Positions 9,401 to 17,520 of a stretch of DNA of 33,549 bases are shown piece by piece (within the stretch, counting starts at the first letter, position 1; each line of letters opens with the position of its first letter). The notes below the pieces were generated by a model. That model searched no databases. It was not told where the DNA came from and saw only the letters and a list, made by a program, of their open reading frames with translations. Both the position numbers and the translations under genes were made by a program. The stretch is from Desulfobulbus sp. (GTDB lineage: Bacteria; Desulfobacterota; Desulfobulbia; Desulfobulbales; Desulfobulbaceae): assembly GCA_028684915.1 (NCBI GenBank), contig JAQUEZ010000061.1, positions 1 to 33,549 of the forward strand, given 5' to 3'.

Positions 9401-10792
9401 CCCTCAACCCTTAAGGCGCGGCTGCGTGATTATCAACTCGAGGGATTCCAGTGGCTGGCCCGACTGGCCCACCTGGAATTCGGTGCCTGCCTGGCCGATG
9501 ACATGGGCCTTGGCAAAACCATTCAAGCCCTGACTGCCATTCTCCATTGTGCAGGCCAAGGGCCAACCTTGGTGGTGGCGCCCACCTCGGTCTGCGGTAA
9601 CTGGCTGGTCGAGGCACGCCGCTTTGCCCCGACCCTGCAGCTGATTGTCTTTGGCGGCTCGGATCGCGCCGGCCTGCTTGCTGATCTTGGTCCCTTTGAC
9701 GTCGTCATTGCCAGCTATGGCCTGCTCTATCAAGAGTCGGATCTGCTCACCGCCGTGGACTGGCAGACCGTAGTCCTCGATGAGGCCCAGGCTATTAAAA
9801 ATGCAGCCACCAAACGCTCCCAGGCGGCAATGCATCTCAAGGCCCGCTTTAGGCTCATCACCACCGGAACGCCGATCGAAAACCATCTCAGCGAATTCTG
9901 GACCCTGTTCAACTTCATCAATCCCGGTCTGCTCGGATCAAAAGAGCGATTCAACACCCGCTTTGCTCATCCCATTGAACGGATGCATGACCGCGAGGCT
10001 GGCAGACGCCTGAAAAAACTGGTGCGACCCTTCATTCTCCGTCGCCTCAAGACCCAGGTGCTTGAGGAGTTACCGCCGCGCACCGAGGTTATGCTTGAGG
10101 TAGAACTCAGCCCGGAAGAAACCGCTTTGTACGAGGCCCTGCGCCAGCAAGCCCTGGAACGAATCGAGGCCGAGCAAGGGACCAAAGGCGGCACGCCGAT
10201 GCGCATTCTGGCCGAAATCACCCGGCTGCGCCAGGCATGTTGTCACCCACGGCTACTGGCTCCCGAGAGCACCCTGAGTGGATCCAAACTGAACCTCTTT
10301 GGCGAGGTGGTTACCGAACTCCTGGAAAACGGGCACAAGGCCCTGGTGTTCAGCCAGTTTGTCGGTCACCTCGCCCTGATCCGCGAATACCTTGATGCCC
10401 AAAAGATCGACTACCGCTATCTCGACGGCTCCACCCCGGCCAAGGAACGGCAACGGGAGGTCGATGCCTTTCAATCCGGCCAGGGCGATCTCTTTCTTAT
10501 CAGTCTCAGGGCCGGCGGCCTTGGGCTTAATCTGACCGCAGCCGATTACGTCCTCCATATGGATCCCTGGTGGAATCCGGCGGTGGAAGATCAGGCCTCG
10601 GACCGGGCCCACCGCATGGGACAAGAACGGCCGGTCACGGTTTACCGCCTGGTGGCCAAAAATACCATCGAGGAAAAAATCGTTCGTCTCCATGCCGAAA
10701 AACGGGATCTGGCCGATAGCCTCCTTGAGGAAACCGATACCGGGGCGACCTTATCCGCCGATGAATTGCTGCGCCTGATCCGGGAGGCATAA
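6440..10792 (+). CDS. Large SNF2-family DEAD/DEAH-type ATPase (bacterial Snf2)
   Basis: This 1450-residue protein has a complete SNF2 motor in its last 450 residues. Helicase lobe 1 begins at LRDYQLEGFQWL with Walker A DDMGLGKT (1020-1027), motif II DEAQ (1114-1117) and motif III TGTPIENHLSEFW. Lobe 2 contains the ALVFSQF segment, the SLRAGGLGLNLTAADYV motif and DRAHRMGQ (about 1388-1395). The first 950 residues are mostly unrecognised: a winged-helix-like N-terminus (about 15-95), a helical repeat-like middle (about 230-520), and beta-rich SNF2-associated segments with LPLGDGEFVAISSELRKRLDEL shortly before the motor. These enzymes translocate on double-stranded DNA and remodel protein complexes; a RapA-like transcription recycling or repair role is possible. 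No nuclease, methylase or other defence genes lie beside it. Confidence 0.88.
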   Translation: MPLSIDDPICQALLQKVDQLSPLELGVLQVLAVADEPLNAATALTLCTDSGLLAAAASQNSAPITSLTPQLRRLKKLDLIGEGNQVNECIIEVIVRRIFADTQTRLTPPPRQEATRKKITPNRSGTQTRTPKIQKLPLSVPLAHAIVEAVQTLLPVPNAIYYLRGTQLTTACRRKLRELRLTLVDPKKILLDDLVDELTQHCLPTSVSVAEAFVDPVVRIVNTPFDPAWIQSLPAERQAMILKRIFINSYYSQEDDQQALELALDPERLKQMSKGMRVELTFQLVVRLILGGRLDAAQELLRSMRQEVTGDYDFGLSAWITLLGGNVQEAISLFGSELKELRQRQGKRNLFLNNLTGPYFIFALLQQGDLASLKQAATLLKLLQHQQYEEPIAAYSALEAILGSLNGISPESARRALPPLSQNLQHTDGPSGPLFVAMAIFSISGRLSGKEISVLEQLFTRCQATGLDWAALEYAQLLCRANKETPARHRFIDAVTQATGITPLSLAIKIEDQWQKSLRALHLVVEDATNRQSQSSVAGQARVVYMLNFNGSGELTDIAPLEQKRNAKGIWSKGRPIALQRLMSGEKLDNLTQADQGLRAAIQRHESYYSGYSFDFNLQQALPALVGHPLLFLADSPTTAVEIIRGEPEFQVVAQKNTVVVHFTPQSLGEERYVLIRETPTRYRLVELNPTHHQMARILGSKGISLPASALSELNTVLSSVASLVPVHSTVPGTAFSVETVPADSQPKAHLLPHGDGLRLEIFVKPLGKGGPYLKPGIGAGTLMADVDGRRCQSERDLKEEQQRAAALVDNLPSLAGLAELEGQWFATDVAEALQLLLELQEAQTREEVQVEWPEGEKLKVGRTLSFADMHLRVKSSQSWFEVDGEIRVDNERVLDMRRLLDLLTTTPHRFLPLGDGEFVAISSELRKRLDELAAFSDRKGKKLQLHPLAALAMEDFTEQIGQLDAAPQWRQRLEAIREGMAQTPQPPSTLKARLRDYQLEGFQWLARLAHLEFGACLADDMGLGKTIQALTAILHCAGQGPTLVVAPTSVCGNWLVEARRFAPTLQLIVFGGSDRAGLLADLGPFDVVIASYGLLYQESDLLTAVDWQTVVLDEAQAIKNAATKRSQAAMHLKARFRLITTGTPIENHLSEFWTLFNFINPGLLGSKERFNTRFAHPIERMHDREAGRRLKKLVRPFILRRLKTQVLEELPPRTEVMLEVELSPEETALYEALRQQALERIEAEQGTKGGTPMRILAEITRLRQACCHPRLLAPESTLSGSKLNLFGEVVTELLENGHKALVFSQFVGHLALIREYLDAQKIDYRYLDGSTPAKERQREVDAFQSGQGDLFLISLRAGGLGLNLTAADYVLHMDPWWNPAVEDQASDRAHRMGQERPVTVYRLVAKNTIEEKIVRLHAEKRDLADSLLEETDTGATLSADELLRLIREA

Positions 10793-10827
10793 TTTTTTGA
10801 CCAGAGAATTGCTCTATCCGGGCCCTA

Positions 10828-10859
10828 GGTCCCGACTATGACCGGATGCACCAGGGACC
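10828..10859. other. Inverted repeat in the convergent SNF2/DUF945 gap
   Basis: GGTCCC (10828-10833) and GGGACC (10854-10859) can pair around a 20-base loop. It lies between convergent genes and may help end transcription, but there is no T-tract on either strand. Nothing else was seen in 10793-10915. Confidence 0.3.
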
Positions 10860-10915
10860 GAGGGAAAAAATGTATCAGAACCGGAAAAACTGGCTCTACC
10901 ATATATCCTCTTTTC

Positions 10916-12238
10916 TTAGAGCTTAACTTCCTTGCCGTTCAACAGCAATGTACCGTCTTTGATCTCAGCCATGTGTTCAGCCCGCTGTCCCTTTTCAACA
11001 AACAACCCGGTCTGCATGCCTGAAAACATAGGCTCAAGCACGGAGGTCTTCCCGCCCAGAAGCTGTGTGGGCAGGCTGCAATGGGATTTTAGGGAAAAGA
11101 TATCAAAGGCCAGCGTTGGTTGATTGGCAAGAGGCATGAATTGGGCAATGGTCATGTCCTTCTTGAGTCCCACGCTCAAATCTCCGGTAACCTTTCCCTG
11201 GGGCAGGGTAAAATGAAGATCGGAAATTTGTAGTTCCAATCCCTTGGTTAGCAATTTCTCCGCTGGCCCCAAGAGCTGCATGCCAATCTGTTGCATCTGC
11301 TGCTCCAACGCCTTTTCCACCTGCTTGGAATCCTGTGCATTGACGCCGGCACTGGTTATGGCCTCATTGAATGCGTTCATATACAGCAGCAGCAATTCCT
11401 CGTAGGCAGAAGCATTAATGCCATTCATCGCCAGGCGCACAAACGCATTGTCAATCTTTTCATCACCCGCAGCAATGGTGTCTGCGGAGTATTCCATTTT
11501 TCCCGAAAGCCTGTTCTTCTCCTTGTCGAAGTCCGAGGCGTAGTTAATTTTCAGGTTCGTAAAGGAAAACGGTTTTTTGGCATCTTTCACCCATCCGCTC
11601 TTGGCGCCCATGGTGGCATAACCATTCCAGAGATAGATCGATTCCATCTTCAGGTCGGCATTTAAGCTCACGCCATCCAAGCCGGCCAGGCCATCCACCG
11701 CCAAACCATCCCAGGAGCCTTCATAGACAAATTTTTTGAGTTCCTTATCAACCTTGGCCACCACATGAGCCGGTTTGACCTGCAGGATGTGCTCATCGAC
11801 TTTGACGGAAACAGCATCCAAATTGGTTGTGACTTCACTGTTTCCCAGCAGGGAATAATGGGTGGTAATGTGCAGCGGATCTTTACCGGCAAGTTTCGTC
11901 TTGATGAACTCCTCATACTTTGGATTTTTCATCAGCGATGTTGTGGCCACCGCACCGGTCAATCCATGCTTGATATGGTCGTGGAACAACACTTCCTGAG
12001 CCCCATAAAGGGAGGAAAGTGGACCCAGGTTATATTTCCACTCCACCTCCGAAGAAGCATATCCCCGGGAGTAACGGGTGATTTCCAACGTTGCTCCTAA
12101 AGTGGCATCCTTGTACATCTTGTTGCATTTAGTCAAGATAGCCCGGAATTGCCGCTCCGCGACCAATCCGCTGACATATGGGGCACTACTCCCTGCTGCA
12201 ATAAGAAGAACTACGACCGCACTGATAATTTTTTTCAT
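10916..12238 (-). CDS. Exported DUF945 (YdgA/YihF-like) protein
   Basis: The ATG at 12238-12236 has a strong AAAGGAGT ribosome binding site, which fixes the start; the open frame extends further upstream but lacks one. The 440-residue product begins with a signal peptide or anchor (residues 1-22, MKKIISAVVVLLIAAGSSAP). The rest matches the general plan of the DUF945 family seen in E. coli YdgA: a region near FHDHIKHG, repeated beta-strand segments, and a C-terminal part with KDMTIAQFMPLANQPTLAFDIFSLKSH. The molecular function of the family is not established; an envelope location is likely. The gene stands alone. A possible promoter TTGCAT-N17-TTTACT lies about 50 bases upstream, and the leader contains short GGACA/TGTCC and CCAAC/GTTGG hairpins beside the ribosome binding site. 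Confidence 0.72.
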   Translation of the reverse strand: MKKIISAVVVLLIAAGSSAPYVSGLVAERQFRAILTKCNKMYKDATLGATLEITRYSRGYASSEVEWKYNLGPLSSLYGAQEVLFHDHIKHGLTGAVATTSLMKNPKYEEFIKTKLAGKDPLHITTHYSLLGNSEVTTNLDAVSVKVDEHILQVKPAHVVAKVDKELKKFVYEGSWDGLAVDGLAGLDGVSLNADLKMESIYLWNGYATMGAKSGWVKDAKKPFSFTNLKINYASDFDKEKNRLSGKMEYSADTIAAGDEKIDNAFVRLAMNGINASAYEELLLLYMNAFNEAITSAGVNAQDSKQVEKALEQQMQQIGMQLLGPAEKLLTKGLELQISDLHFTLPQGKVTGDLSVGLKKDMTIAQFMPLANQPTLAFDIFSLKSHCSLPTQLLGGKTSVLEPMFSGMQTGLFVEKGQRAEHMAEIKDGTLLLNGKEVKL

Positions 12239-12474
12239 ACGACTCCTTTGGACAGATGTCCAACTTGTGTTGGTCAAGTAAAGATAAAGGTACCCTGCCA
12301 TGCAAATCCAGCACGTAACACAATGAAAGAACGCCTCAGTTGCGGCAAGAGGGGTACAACGATAAGGACGCAACAGGTTTTACCGCTCAGGATGCACAAC
12401 CAAAAACCTGTAGACTCTTCTTCCCCAAAAAATACCCGGCGTCGACCAGCCCCAAAGGCAGACAAAAAATGATG

Positions 12475-12514
12475 TCCTGCGATACGGGCTAGACGACTTT
12501 CGTCTGTAGCAGGA
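12475..12514. other. Structured hairpin with one-sided bulges
   Basis: Three helices stack against one continuous right arm: TCCTGC (12475-12480), TAC (12483-12485) and AGACGA (12491-12496) pair with TCGTCT (12500-12505), GTA (12506-12508) and GCAGGA (12509-12514). That gives 15 pairs, a three-base loop, and left-side bulges of two and five bases. The regular shape suggests an RNA structure on either strand. Confidence 0.45.
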
Positions 12515-12574
12515 TTCCCTTTGTTTTTGCAAGCAGATACGGCAAGCTTTACCAATAAAAAATTGTTGCAAAAT

Positions 12575-12629
12575 CAAGCCTGCACATCTTCCAAAGGGGA
12601 TTCTTCCTTCTCCAATAAGGCTTGTTTTT
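12575..12629 (+). terminator. Weak terminator-like inverted repeat
   Basis: CAAGCCT (12575-12581) pairs with AGGCTTG (12618-12624) and is followed directly by TTTTT. The long 36-base loop makes it weak, and no plus-strand gene precedes it. It would make sense as the end of a small RNA transcribed from 12300-12570, which is speculative. Confidence 0.3.
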
Positions 12630-12802
12630 CACAAATGCATTGTCCTGCAACGGTTTTGCCCGACACCCTCTACAGACGCAGTGTTGTTCCTTTTTTCATT
12701 GTCCTGGATGCGCTGAGGTCATACCCTTTTCTCAGACGCAGCCCACTCTGCCTAGGGTGAACAAGGAAGGCCCGAGAACCGCGTGGCCTTGTTCTGTGTC
12801 GC

Positions 12803-12814
12803 GTTTGATCAAAC
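12803..12814. promoter_or_regulatory. Perfect palindrome GTTTGATCAAAC, candidate operator
   Basis: The 12-base sequence is its own reverse complement and lies 79 bases before the start of the exported hydrolase. It resembles FNR/CRP half-sites (TTGAT/ATCAA) but without their four-base spacer, so the binding protein is unknown. Confidence 0.3.
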
Positions 12815-12892
12815 CACACTTCCGCACATCACAGGCAGAGAAAGAAATGTCGCTTGCAATCTCTTATCCCTACTCATTACGGAGGATCATCC

Positions 12893-13873
12893 ATGCACCG
12901 CCTTTATCAGCGTATTCTCCCCCTTGCCACGCCCCTCATCTTTTGCATCGCCTCTTGGGTTCAGGCGCAAATCCCTTTTACTCCGACTCAAGTCCCCGGA
13001 TATTACCGAATGCAGCTCGGTCGCTTTGAAATAACCGCTCTCTATGACGGTGCGGTTCAGCTCGAGACGAAATTGTTGCAGAATGTGGAGCAAACCGATC
13101 TCAAGCAGATGCTTGCGAAGATGTTTGTCGGTAATCCAAAGATGCAAACCGCAGTGAATGGTTACCTGATCAATACCGGTGAGCACCTGGTCCTTGTTGA
13201 TGCTGGAGCCGGGTCCCTTTTTGGTGAAAATCTTGGCGCATTACGAAAAAATATGAAAGCCAGCGGTTATCGCCCTGATCAGGTGGACACGCTTATTCTT
13301 ACCCACATGCACGGCGACCACATTGGGGGTCTCAATGATGAAGAGGACAGACCACTCTTTGCCAATGCCACGGTCTGGGTAGCCAAAATGGAGAGTGGGT
13401 ATTGGCTTTCCGAGCAAATGGCAGCCTCTGCGCCGAAAGAACGGCAGCATGCCTTTGCAGTGGCTCAGGAAGCAGCAGCACCGTATCAGGCGGAAAAACG
13501 GTGGCAGACCTTTGATGAGGGAACGGTTCTCGTGCCTGGCATTCGTGCGGTGAAAGCCGGTGGCCATACGCCGGGCCATACCGCCTTTGCGGTGGAATCA
13601 GAGGGGAAGAAACTCTTGATCTGGGGCGATATCGTTCACGCCCATGCGGTCCAGTTTGCCCGCCCGGAGGTCTCGATAGATTTTGATGTCGATCAGCAGC
13701 AAGCCGTAACGACCCGCAAAGCTCTCCTGCAACAGGTGGCAGCAAGGGGCGAGCTGGTAGCGGGCATGCACCTGCCCTTTCCAGGGATCGGTCATGTTCG
13801 CGCCGAGGGGGAAGGGAGGTATGGATGGGTGCCAATAGAATTTGCCCCGCTGCCGACCCGCAACGCAAATTAA
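12893..13873 (+). CDS. Exported metallo-beta-lactamase-fold hydrolase, methyl-parathion-hydrolase-like
   Basis: The ATG at 12893 has an ACGGAGGATC ribosome binding site, which decides the start. The 326-residue product has a Sec signal peptide, probably cut after VQA (residue 25). Metal ligands are clear: HMHGDH at 138-143 (H138, H140, D142, H143), His229 in GGHTPGHT, Asp246 in WGDI and His293 in GMHLPFPGIGH. Two stretches, LVDAGAGSLFGENLGALRKN and the C-terminal MHLPFPGIGHVRAEG, resemble methyl parathion hydrolase and related lactonases more than beta-lactamases. It probably hydrolyses an ester, lactone or phosphotriester in the periplasm; the substrate cannot be told. The gene stands alone and ends at a strong terminator. 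Confidence 0.85.
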   Translation: MHRLYQRILPLATPLIFCIASWVQAQIPFTPTQVPGYYRMQLGRFEITALYDGAVQLETKLLQNVEQTDLKQMLAKMFVGNPKMQTAVNGYLINTGEHLVLVDAGAGSLFGENLGALRKNMKASGYRPDQVDTLILTHMHGDHIGGLNDEEDRPLFANATVWVAKMESGYWLSEQMAASAPKERQHAFAVAQEAAAPYQAEKRWQTFDEGTVLVPGIRAVKAGGHTPGHTAFAVESEGKKLLIWGDIVHAHAVQFARPEVSIDFDVDQQQAVTTRKALLQQVAARGELVAGMHLPFPGIGHVRAEGEGRYGWVPIEFAPLPTRNAN

Positions 13874-13890
13874 GCCAGCCAAACCATGGC

Positions 13891-13931
13891 CAACAAAAAA
13901 GCCGCCTCCCGGGAGAGCGGCTTTTTTGTTG
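13891..13931. terminator. Strong bidirectional intrinsic terminator
   Basis: The arm CAACAAAAAAGCCGC (13891-13905) pairs with GCGGCTTTTTTGTTG (13917-13931), and the inner CTCCCGGGAG is itself self-complementary. The A-tract on one side and T-tract on the other serve both the plus-strand hydrolase and the minus-strand asd gene, which converge here. Confidence 0.93.
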
Positions 13932-13957
13932 ATTCAATAACAGCGAGACCGATTCGC

Positions 13958-15076
13958 TTAGCCGATATACTCCAAAGCAATCTTCAACATCCGCCGAACC
14001 GGTTCAGCAGCACCCCAGAGGAGCTGATCGCCAACCGAGAAGGCGCTGAGGTATTGGGGCCCGAGGTTCATTTTGCGCAAACGCCCCACCGGAATATCCA
14101 GGGTACCGGTAACCCGCGCCGGGGTCAGTTCTTTAAGCGTCTGCTCCTTGCTGTTCTCCACCAAATACACCCACTGATTGTGGGCGGCAATTGCCTGCTC
14201 GATCTCGGCCAGCGGGATATCTTTTTTCAGCTTGATGGTAAAAGCCTGGCTGTGGCAGCGCATGGCGCTAATCCGCACGCAGCACCCATCCACGGGGATC
14301 TGCCCCGGAGCCAGACCCAGGATTTTGTTGGTCTCGGTGACGCCCTTCCACTCCTCGCGGGTCTGGCCGTTGTCCATGGCCGAATCGATCCAGGGAATAA
14401 GGCTACCGGCCAGTGGTGCCCCGAAGTTGGTAATGGGAAAGGCCGGATTGCGCAGGGTGTTGACCACGTTGCGATCAAGGTCCAGGATTGCGGAGCCTGG
14501 GGTGTCCAGCAGGTGTTCCGCATTCTCCCCCACCAGCCGCATCTGCTCCACCAGCTCACGCATGTTTTTGGCACCAGCTCCAGAGGCAGCCTGGTAGGTC
14601 TGGCTGGTGATCCATTCCACCCACCCCTGTTCAAAAAGTCCACCTAAGGCCATTAGCATCAGGGAAACGGTGCAGTTGCCGCCAACGTATTTTTTGATCC
14701 CCTTGGCCAACCCCTGGTCGATCACCTTACGGTTCACCGGATCCAGGACAATGATCGAATCCTTATCGAGTCTCAGTTTAGAGGCGGCATCGATCCAGTA
14801 ACCCTGCCAGCCCTTGGCCATCAGCTGCGGGTGCACTTCAGCGGTATAGCTGCCGCCCTGACAGGAGACGATGATATCCATCTCAGAAAGCAGAGCCGCA
14901 TCGCGTCCGTCCAGCAGCTCATAGACCGTACCGTTAACCTCAGGCCCGGCCTGTCCGGCCTGGGAGGTCGAAAAAAAGCTGGGTGCATAGCCCTGGAAAT
15001 CCCCTTCCTGCCGCATCCGCTCCATGAGCACGGAACCGACCATACCGCGCCAGCCGACAATACCTACCTTTTTCAT
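13958..15076 (-). CDS. asd: Aspartate-semialdehyde dehydrogenase
   Basis: The 372-residue enzyme converts aspartyl phosphate to aspartate semialdehyde with NADPH, the branch point to lysine/diaminopimelate, threonine and methionine. It is the Gram-negative (E. coli) type: [17 protein letters not shown] nucleotide-binding loop at the N-terminus, catalytic Cys135 in [20 protein letters not shown], and His275 in [17 protein letters not shown]. Length fits the family (about 370). An AAAGGAAGAT ribosome binding site precedes the ATG at 15076. It is the last gene of the minus-strand run from mutL and shares a pathway theme (amino-acid synthesis) with leuB and hisD. Repeat copy C sits in the 143-base gap before it. 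Confidence 0.96.
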   Translation of the reverse strand: MKKVGIVGWRGMVGSVLMERMRQEGDFQGYAPSFFSTSQAGQAGPEVNGTVYELLDGRDAALLSEMDIIVSCQGGSYTAEVHPQLMAKGWQGYWIDAASKLRLDKDSIIVLDPVNRKVIDQGLAKGIKKYVGGNCTVSLMLMALGGLFEQGWVEWITSQTYQAASGAGAKNMRELVEQMRLVGENAEHLLDTPGSAILDLDRNVVNTLRNPAFPITNFGAPLAGSLIPWIDSAMDNGQTREEWKGVTETNKILGLAPGQIPVDGCCVRISAMRCHSQAFTIKLKKDIPLAEIEQAIAAHNQWVYLVENSKEQTLKELTPARVTGTLDIPVGRLRKMNLGPQYLSAFSVGDQLLWGAAEPVRRMLKIALEYIG

Positions 15077-15135
15077 ATCTTCCTTTTGCTCGTTTTCAAA
15101 TGGGTGATTGAGTAAAAAGCCCTCAAAGCTGAAAA

Positions 15136-15202
15136 CCGTGCTTCACAAAAACAGCGTTTTACGGAGCACGGAACGTTGTTCTCCTGTTTTCCAAGAACAG
15201 CC
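15136..15202 (+). repeat. Dispersed intergenic hairpin repeat, copy C
   Basis: GAGCACGGAACGTTGTTCTC at 15164-15183 matches copy D in 16 of 20 positions, and TGTTCT pairs with AGAACA (15194-15199) to form the inner hairpin. A second arm, CCGTGCT at 15136-15142, pairs with AGCACGG at 15165-15171, so two alternative stems share the same core. It lies between the Prs-family gene and asd. Confidence 0.6.
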
Positions 15203-15219
15203 AATAGATGAAGCCGCCC

Positions 15220-16140
15220 TTACTGTAGGCGGAAATAACTCTTCAGCTCATCGGCTATCACCGGAGCCACGGTATAAACCTGGACCAAGTTGTCGCTGAC
15301 CGTGCCCGGATAGGTGTCGGCACCGATTATACAACCGATTCCCTTTTCAATAAATCGTTCCCGGGCACTGCCCGCCAATACCAGATGAGTAGCCATGACC
15401 ATCACGCCCACGGCTCCGGCCTGGCAGCAACGATCCACGGTCTGGAGCATGGAGCCGCCGGTGCGGATCATGTCGTCGCAGATGATGGCGGTCCGCCCGC
15501 GTACCGCACCGGAAAGCTGCCCGACGATGGTCTTGTCGACATCGTAGCGATCCTTATTGGCTGCGGTATGCGGGCAATCAAGCAGGCCGGCCAACCGAGC
15601 CACCCGTTTGGAAAAACCATAGTCCGGAGAAACCAACACGATGTTGTCGAGCTGCAGCTGTCGAATCTTTTCTGCGGCCAGCTGTTCGCTCCACAGATGG
15701 CGGGTACGGATCTCACCGGAATGGGCATGCATCACCGACTCGGAATGGAGGTCGAGGAAGGCCACATAATCCGGTCGGGCGCGGAAGATCTGCCGGGTAC
15801 GGGTAATCCCCTTGGGGATCTCACCGGAATCGGGTTTTGCCCGTTCCATGGTCGAATAGCCCAGATAGGGAATAACCACGTTGACCGAGAGTGCATTCCA
15901 GTACCTGGCCCCGGCAATCAGATCAATCAGCTCCTGGTGCGAGGTATCGTCATGGGTGTTGGCAATAATCACCAGCTCGCAGCCGGCGATATCGCGGGGA
16001 AAGGCATGATAGATTTCACCGTCGGCAAAGGCGCGGGTGATCATCTCGGTCACCGGAACATCGAGCTCTCTGGCCACCTTAGCAGTAAGATCAACAGCGG
16101 AACGGGTGCTGATCAGAACAATGTTTTTTCTTCTTGGCAT
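15220..16140 (-). CDS. Divergent ribose-phosphate pyrophosphokinase (Prs-family)
   Basis: The 306-residue product aligns along its length with PRPP synthetases, which make PRPP from ribose 5-phosphate and ATP. Family landmarks: FADGEI (38-43), IPYLGYSTMERAK (90-102) where classical enzymes have PYxGYARQDRK, DLHSE (130-134), VSPDYGFSKRVARLA (170-184), NKDRYD (195-200) in place of DKRR, and a PRPP loop CDDMIRTGGS (221-230) where an acidic residue normally replaces R226. The fold and reaction type are therefore likely, but the substituted ATP and PRPP positions could mean altered substrate, regulation or loss of activity. A GGGAAAGG ribosome binding site precedes the ATG. It lies between leuB and asd on the same strand. 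A standard prs copy elsewhere in the genome would support a specialised role. Confidence 0.75.
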   Translation of the reverse strand: MPRRKNIVLISTRSAVDLTAKVARELDVPVTEMITRAFADGEIYHAFPRDIAGCELVIIANTHDDTSHQELIDLIAGARYWNALSVNVVIPYLGYSTMERAKPDSGEIPKGITRTRQIFRARPDYVAFLDLHSESVMHAHSGEIRTRHLWSEQLAAEKIRQLQLDNIVLVSPDYGFSKRVARLAGLLDCPHTAANKDRYDVDKTIVGQLSGAVRGRTAIICDDMIRTGGSMLQTVDRCCQAGAVGVMVMATHLVLAGSARERFIEKGIGCIIGADTYPGTVSDNLVQVYTVAPVIADELKSYFRLQ

Positions 16141-16160
16141 ACCTTTCCCTCCCTTTGCTC

Positions 16161-16239
16161 TGCCAGCCGACCATACTCATACAAGGCTGGTTGGCATTCA
16201 TAGTTATGGGCGGGGTGTTCTCCAGAGAAGCCCCACCCA
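16161..16239. other. Two hairpins between leuB and the Prs-family gene
   Basis: CCAGCC (16163-16168) pairs with GGCTGG (16185-16190), extendable with flanking GCCA/TTGGC bases. TGGGCGGGG (16207-16215) pairs with CCCCACCCA (16231-16239) with one mismatch. Both lie downstream of leuB on its strand; neither has a clear T-tract, so attenuation or mRNA processing is as likely as termination. Confidence 0.4.
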
Positions 16240-16245
16240 TGCAGG

Positions 16246-17358
<1,113 letters not shown>

Positions 17359-17393
17359 TTAAGAAATAGTGGGTCCAAAAACAGCAAATTACC

Positions 17394-17448
17394 AAGCACG
17401 GAACGTCGTTTTCAAAGCATTCGAGGAAAACGACACTATTCAGTGCTT
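17394..17448 (+). repeat. Dispersed intergenic hairpin repeat, copy D (most complete)
   Basis: Nested inverted repeats: outer AAGCAC (17394-17399) with GTGCTT (17443-17448), inner GTCGTTTTC (17405-17413) with GAAAACGAC (17426-17434), both perfect. The left half AAGCACGGAACGTCGTTTTC is the reference for copies A, B and C. It lies between rsmG and leuB. Confidence 0.68.
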
Positions 17449-17520
17449 CTACAGGGAGGCAGAAATGGATTTTTACTACCAGATCAACCGCAATTATACC
17501 AGAAAGAACTCACCGCGCCC

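Larger units (their letters stand above)
12239..12892. other. Non-coding stretch between divergent genes, with several hairpins
   Basis: No convincing gene was found: the open frames here lack ribosome binding sites and recognisable products. The stretch holds the promoter zone of the DUF945 gene at its left end, three notable inverted repeats (12475-12514, 12575-12629, 12710-12739), two copies of CAGACGCAG 60 bases apart (12673 and 12733), and a 12-base perfect palindrome at 12803-12814 upstream of the hydrolase gene. A small RNA is possible, but none of the standard RNAs (tmRNA, SRP RNA, RNase P RNA) or common riboswitch cores was recognised. Confidence 0.45.

Noticed and set aside
6440..10792. 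SNF2 gene as part of a phage-defence system such as DISARM
   Set aside because: No methylase, nuclease, phospholipase D or DUF1998-type gene nearby; the surroundings are housekeeping genes.
12149..12577. Short open frames on both strands in the gap after the DUF945 gene
   Set aside because: No ribosome binding sites, low-complexity or unrecognisable products, and hairpins run through the region.
13886..14647. Plus-strand frame of 253 codons opposite asd
   Set aside because: It is antisense to a clear asd gene and has no recognisable motifs; it also starts next to the terminator.
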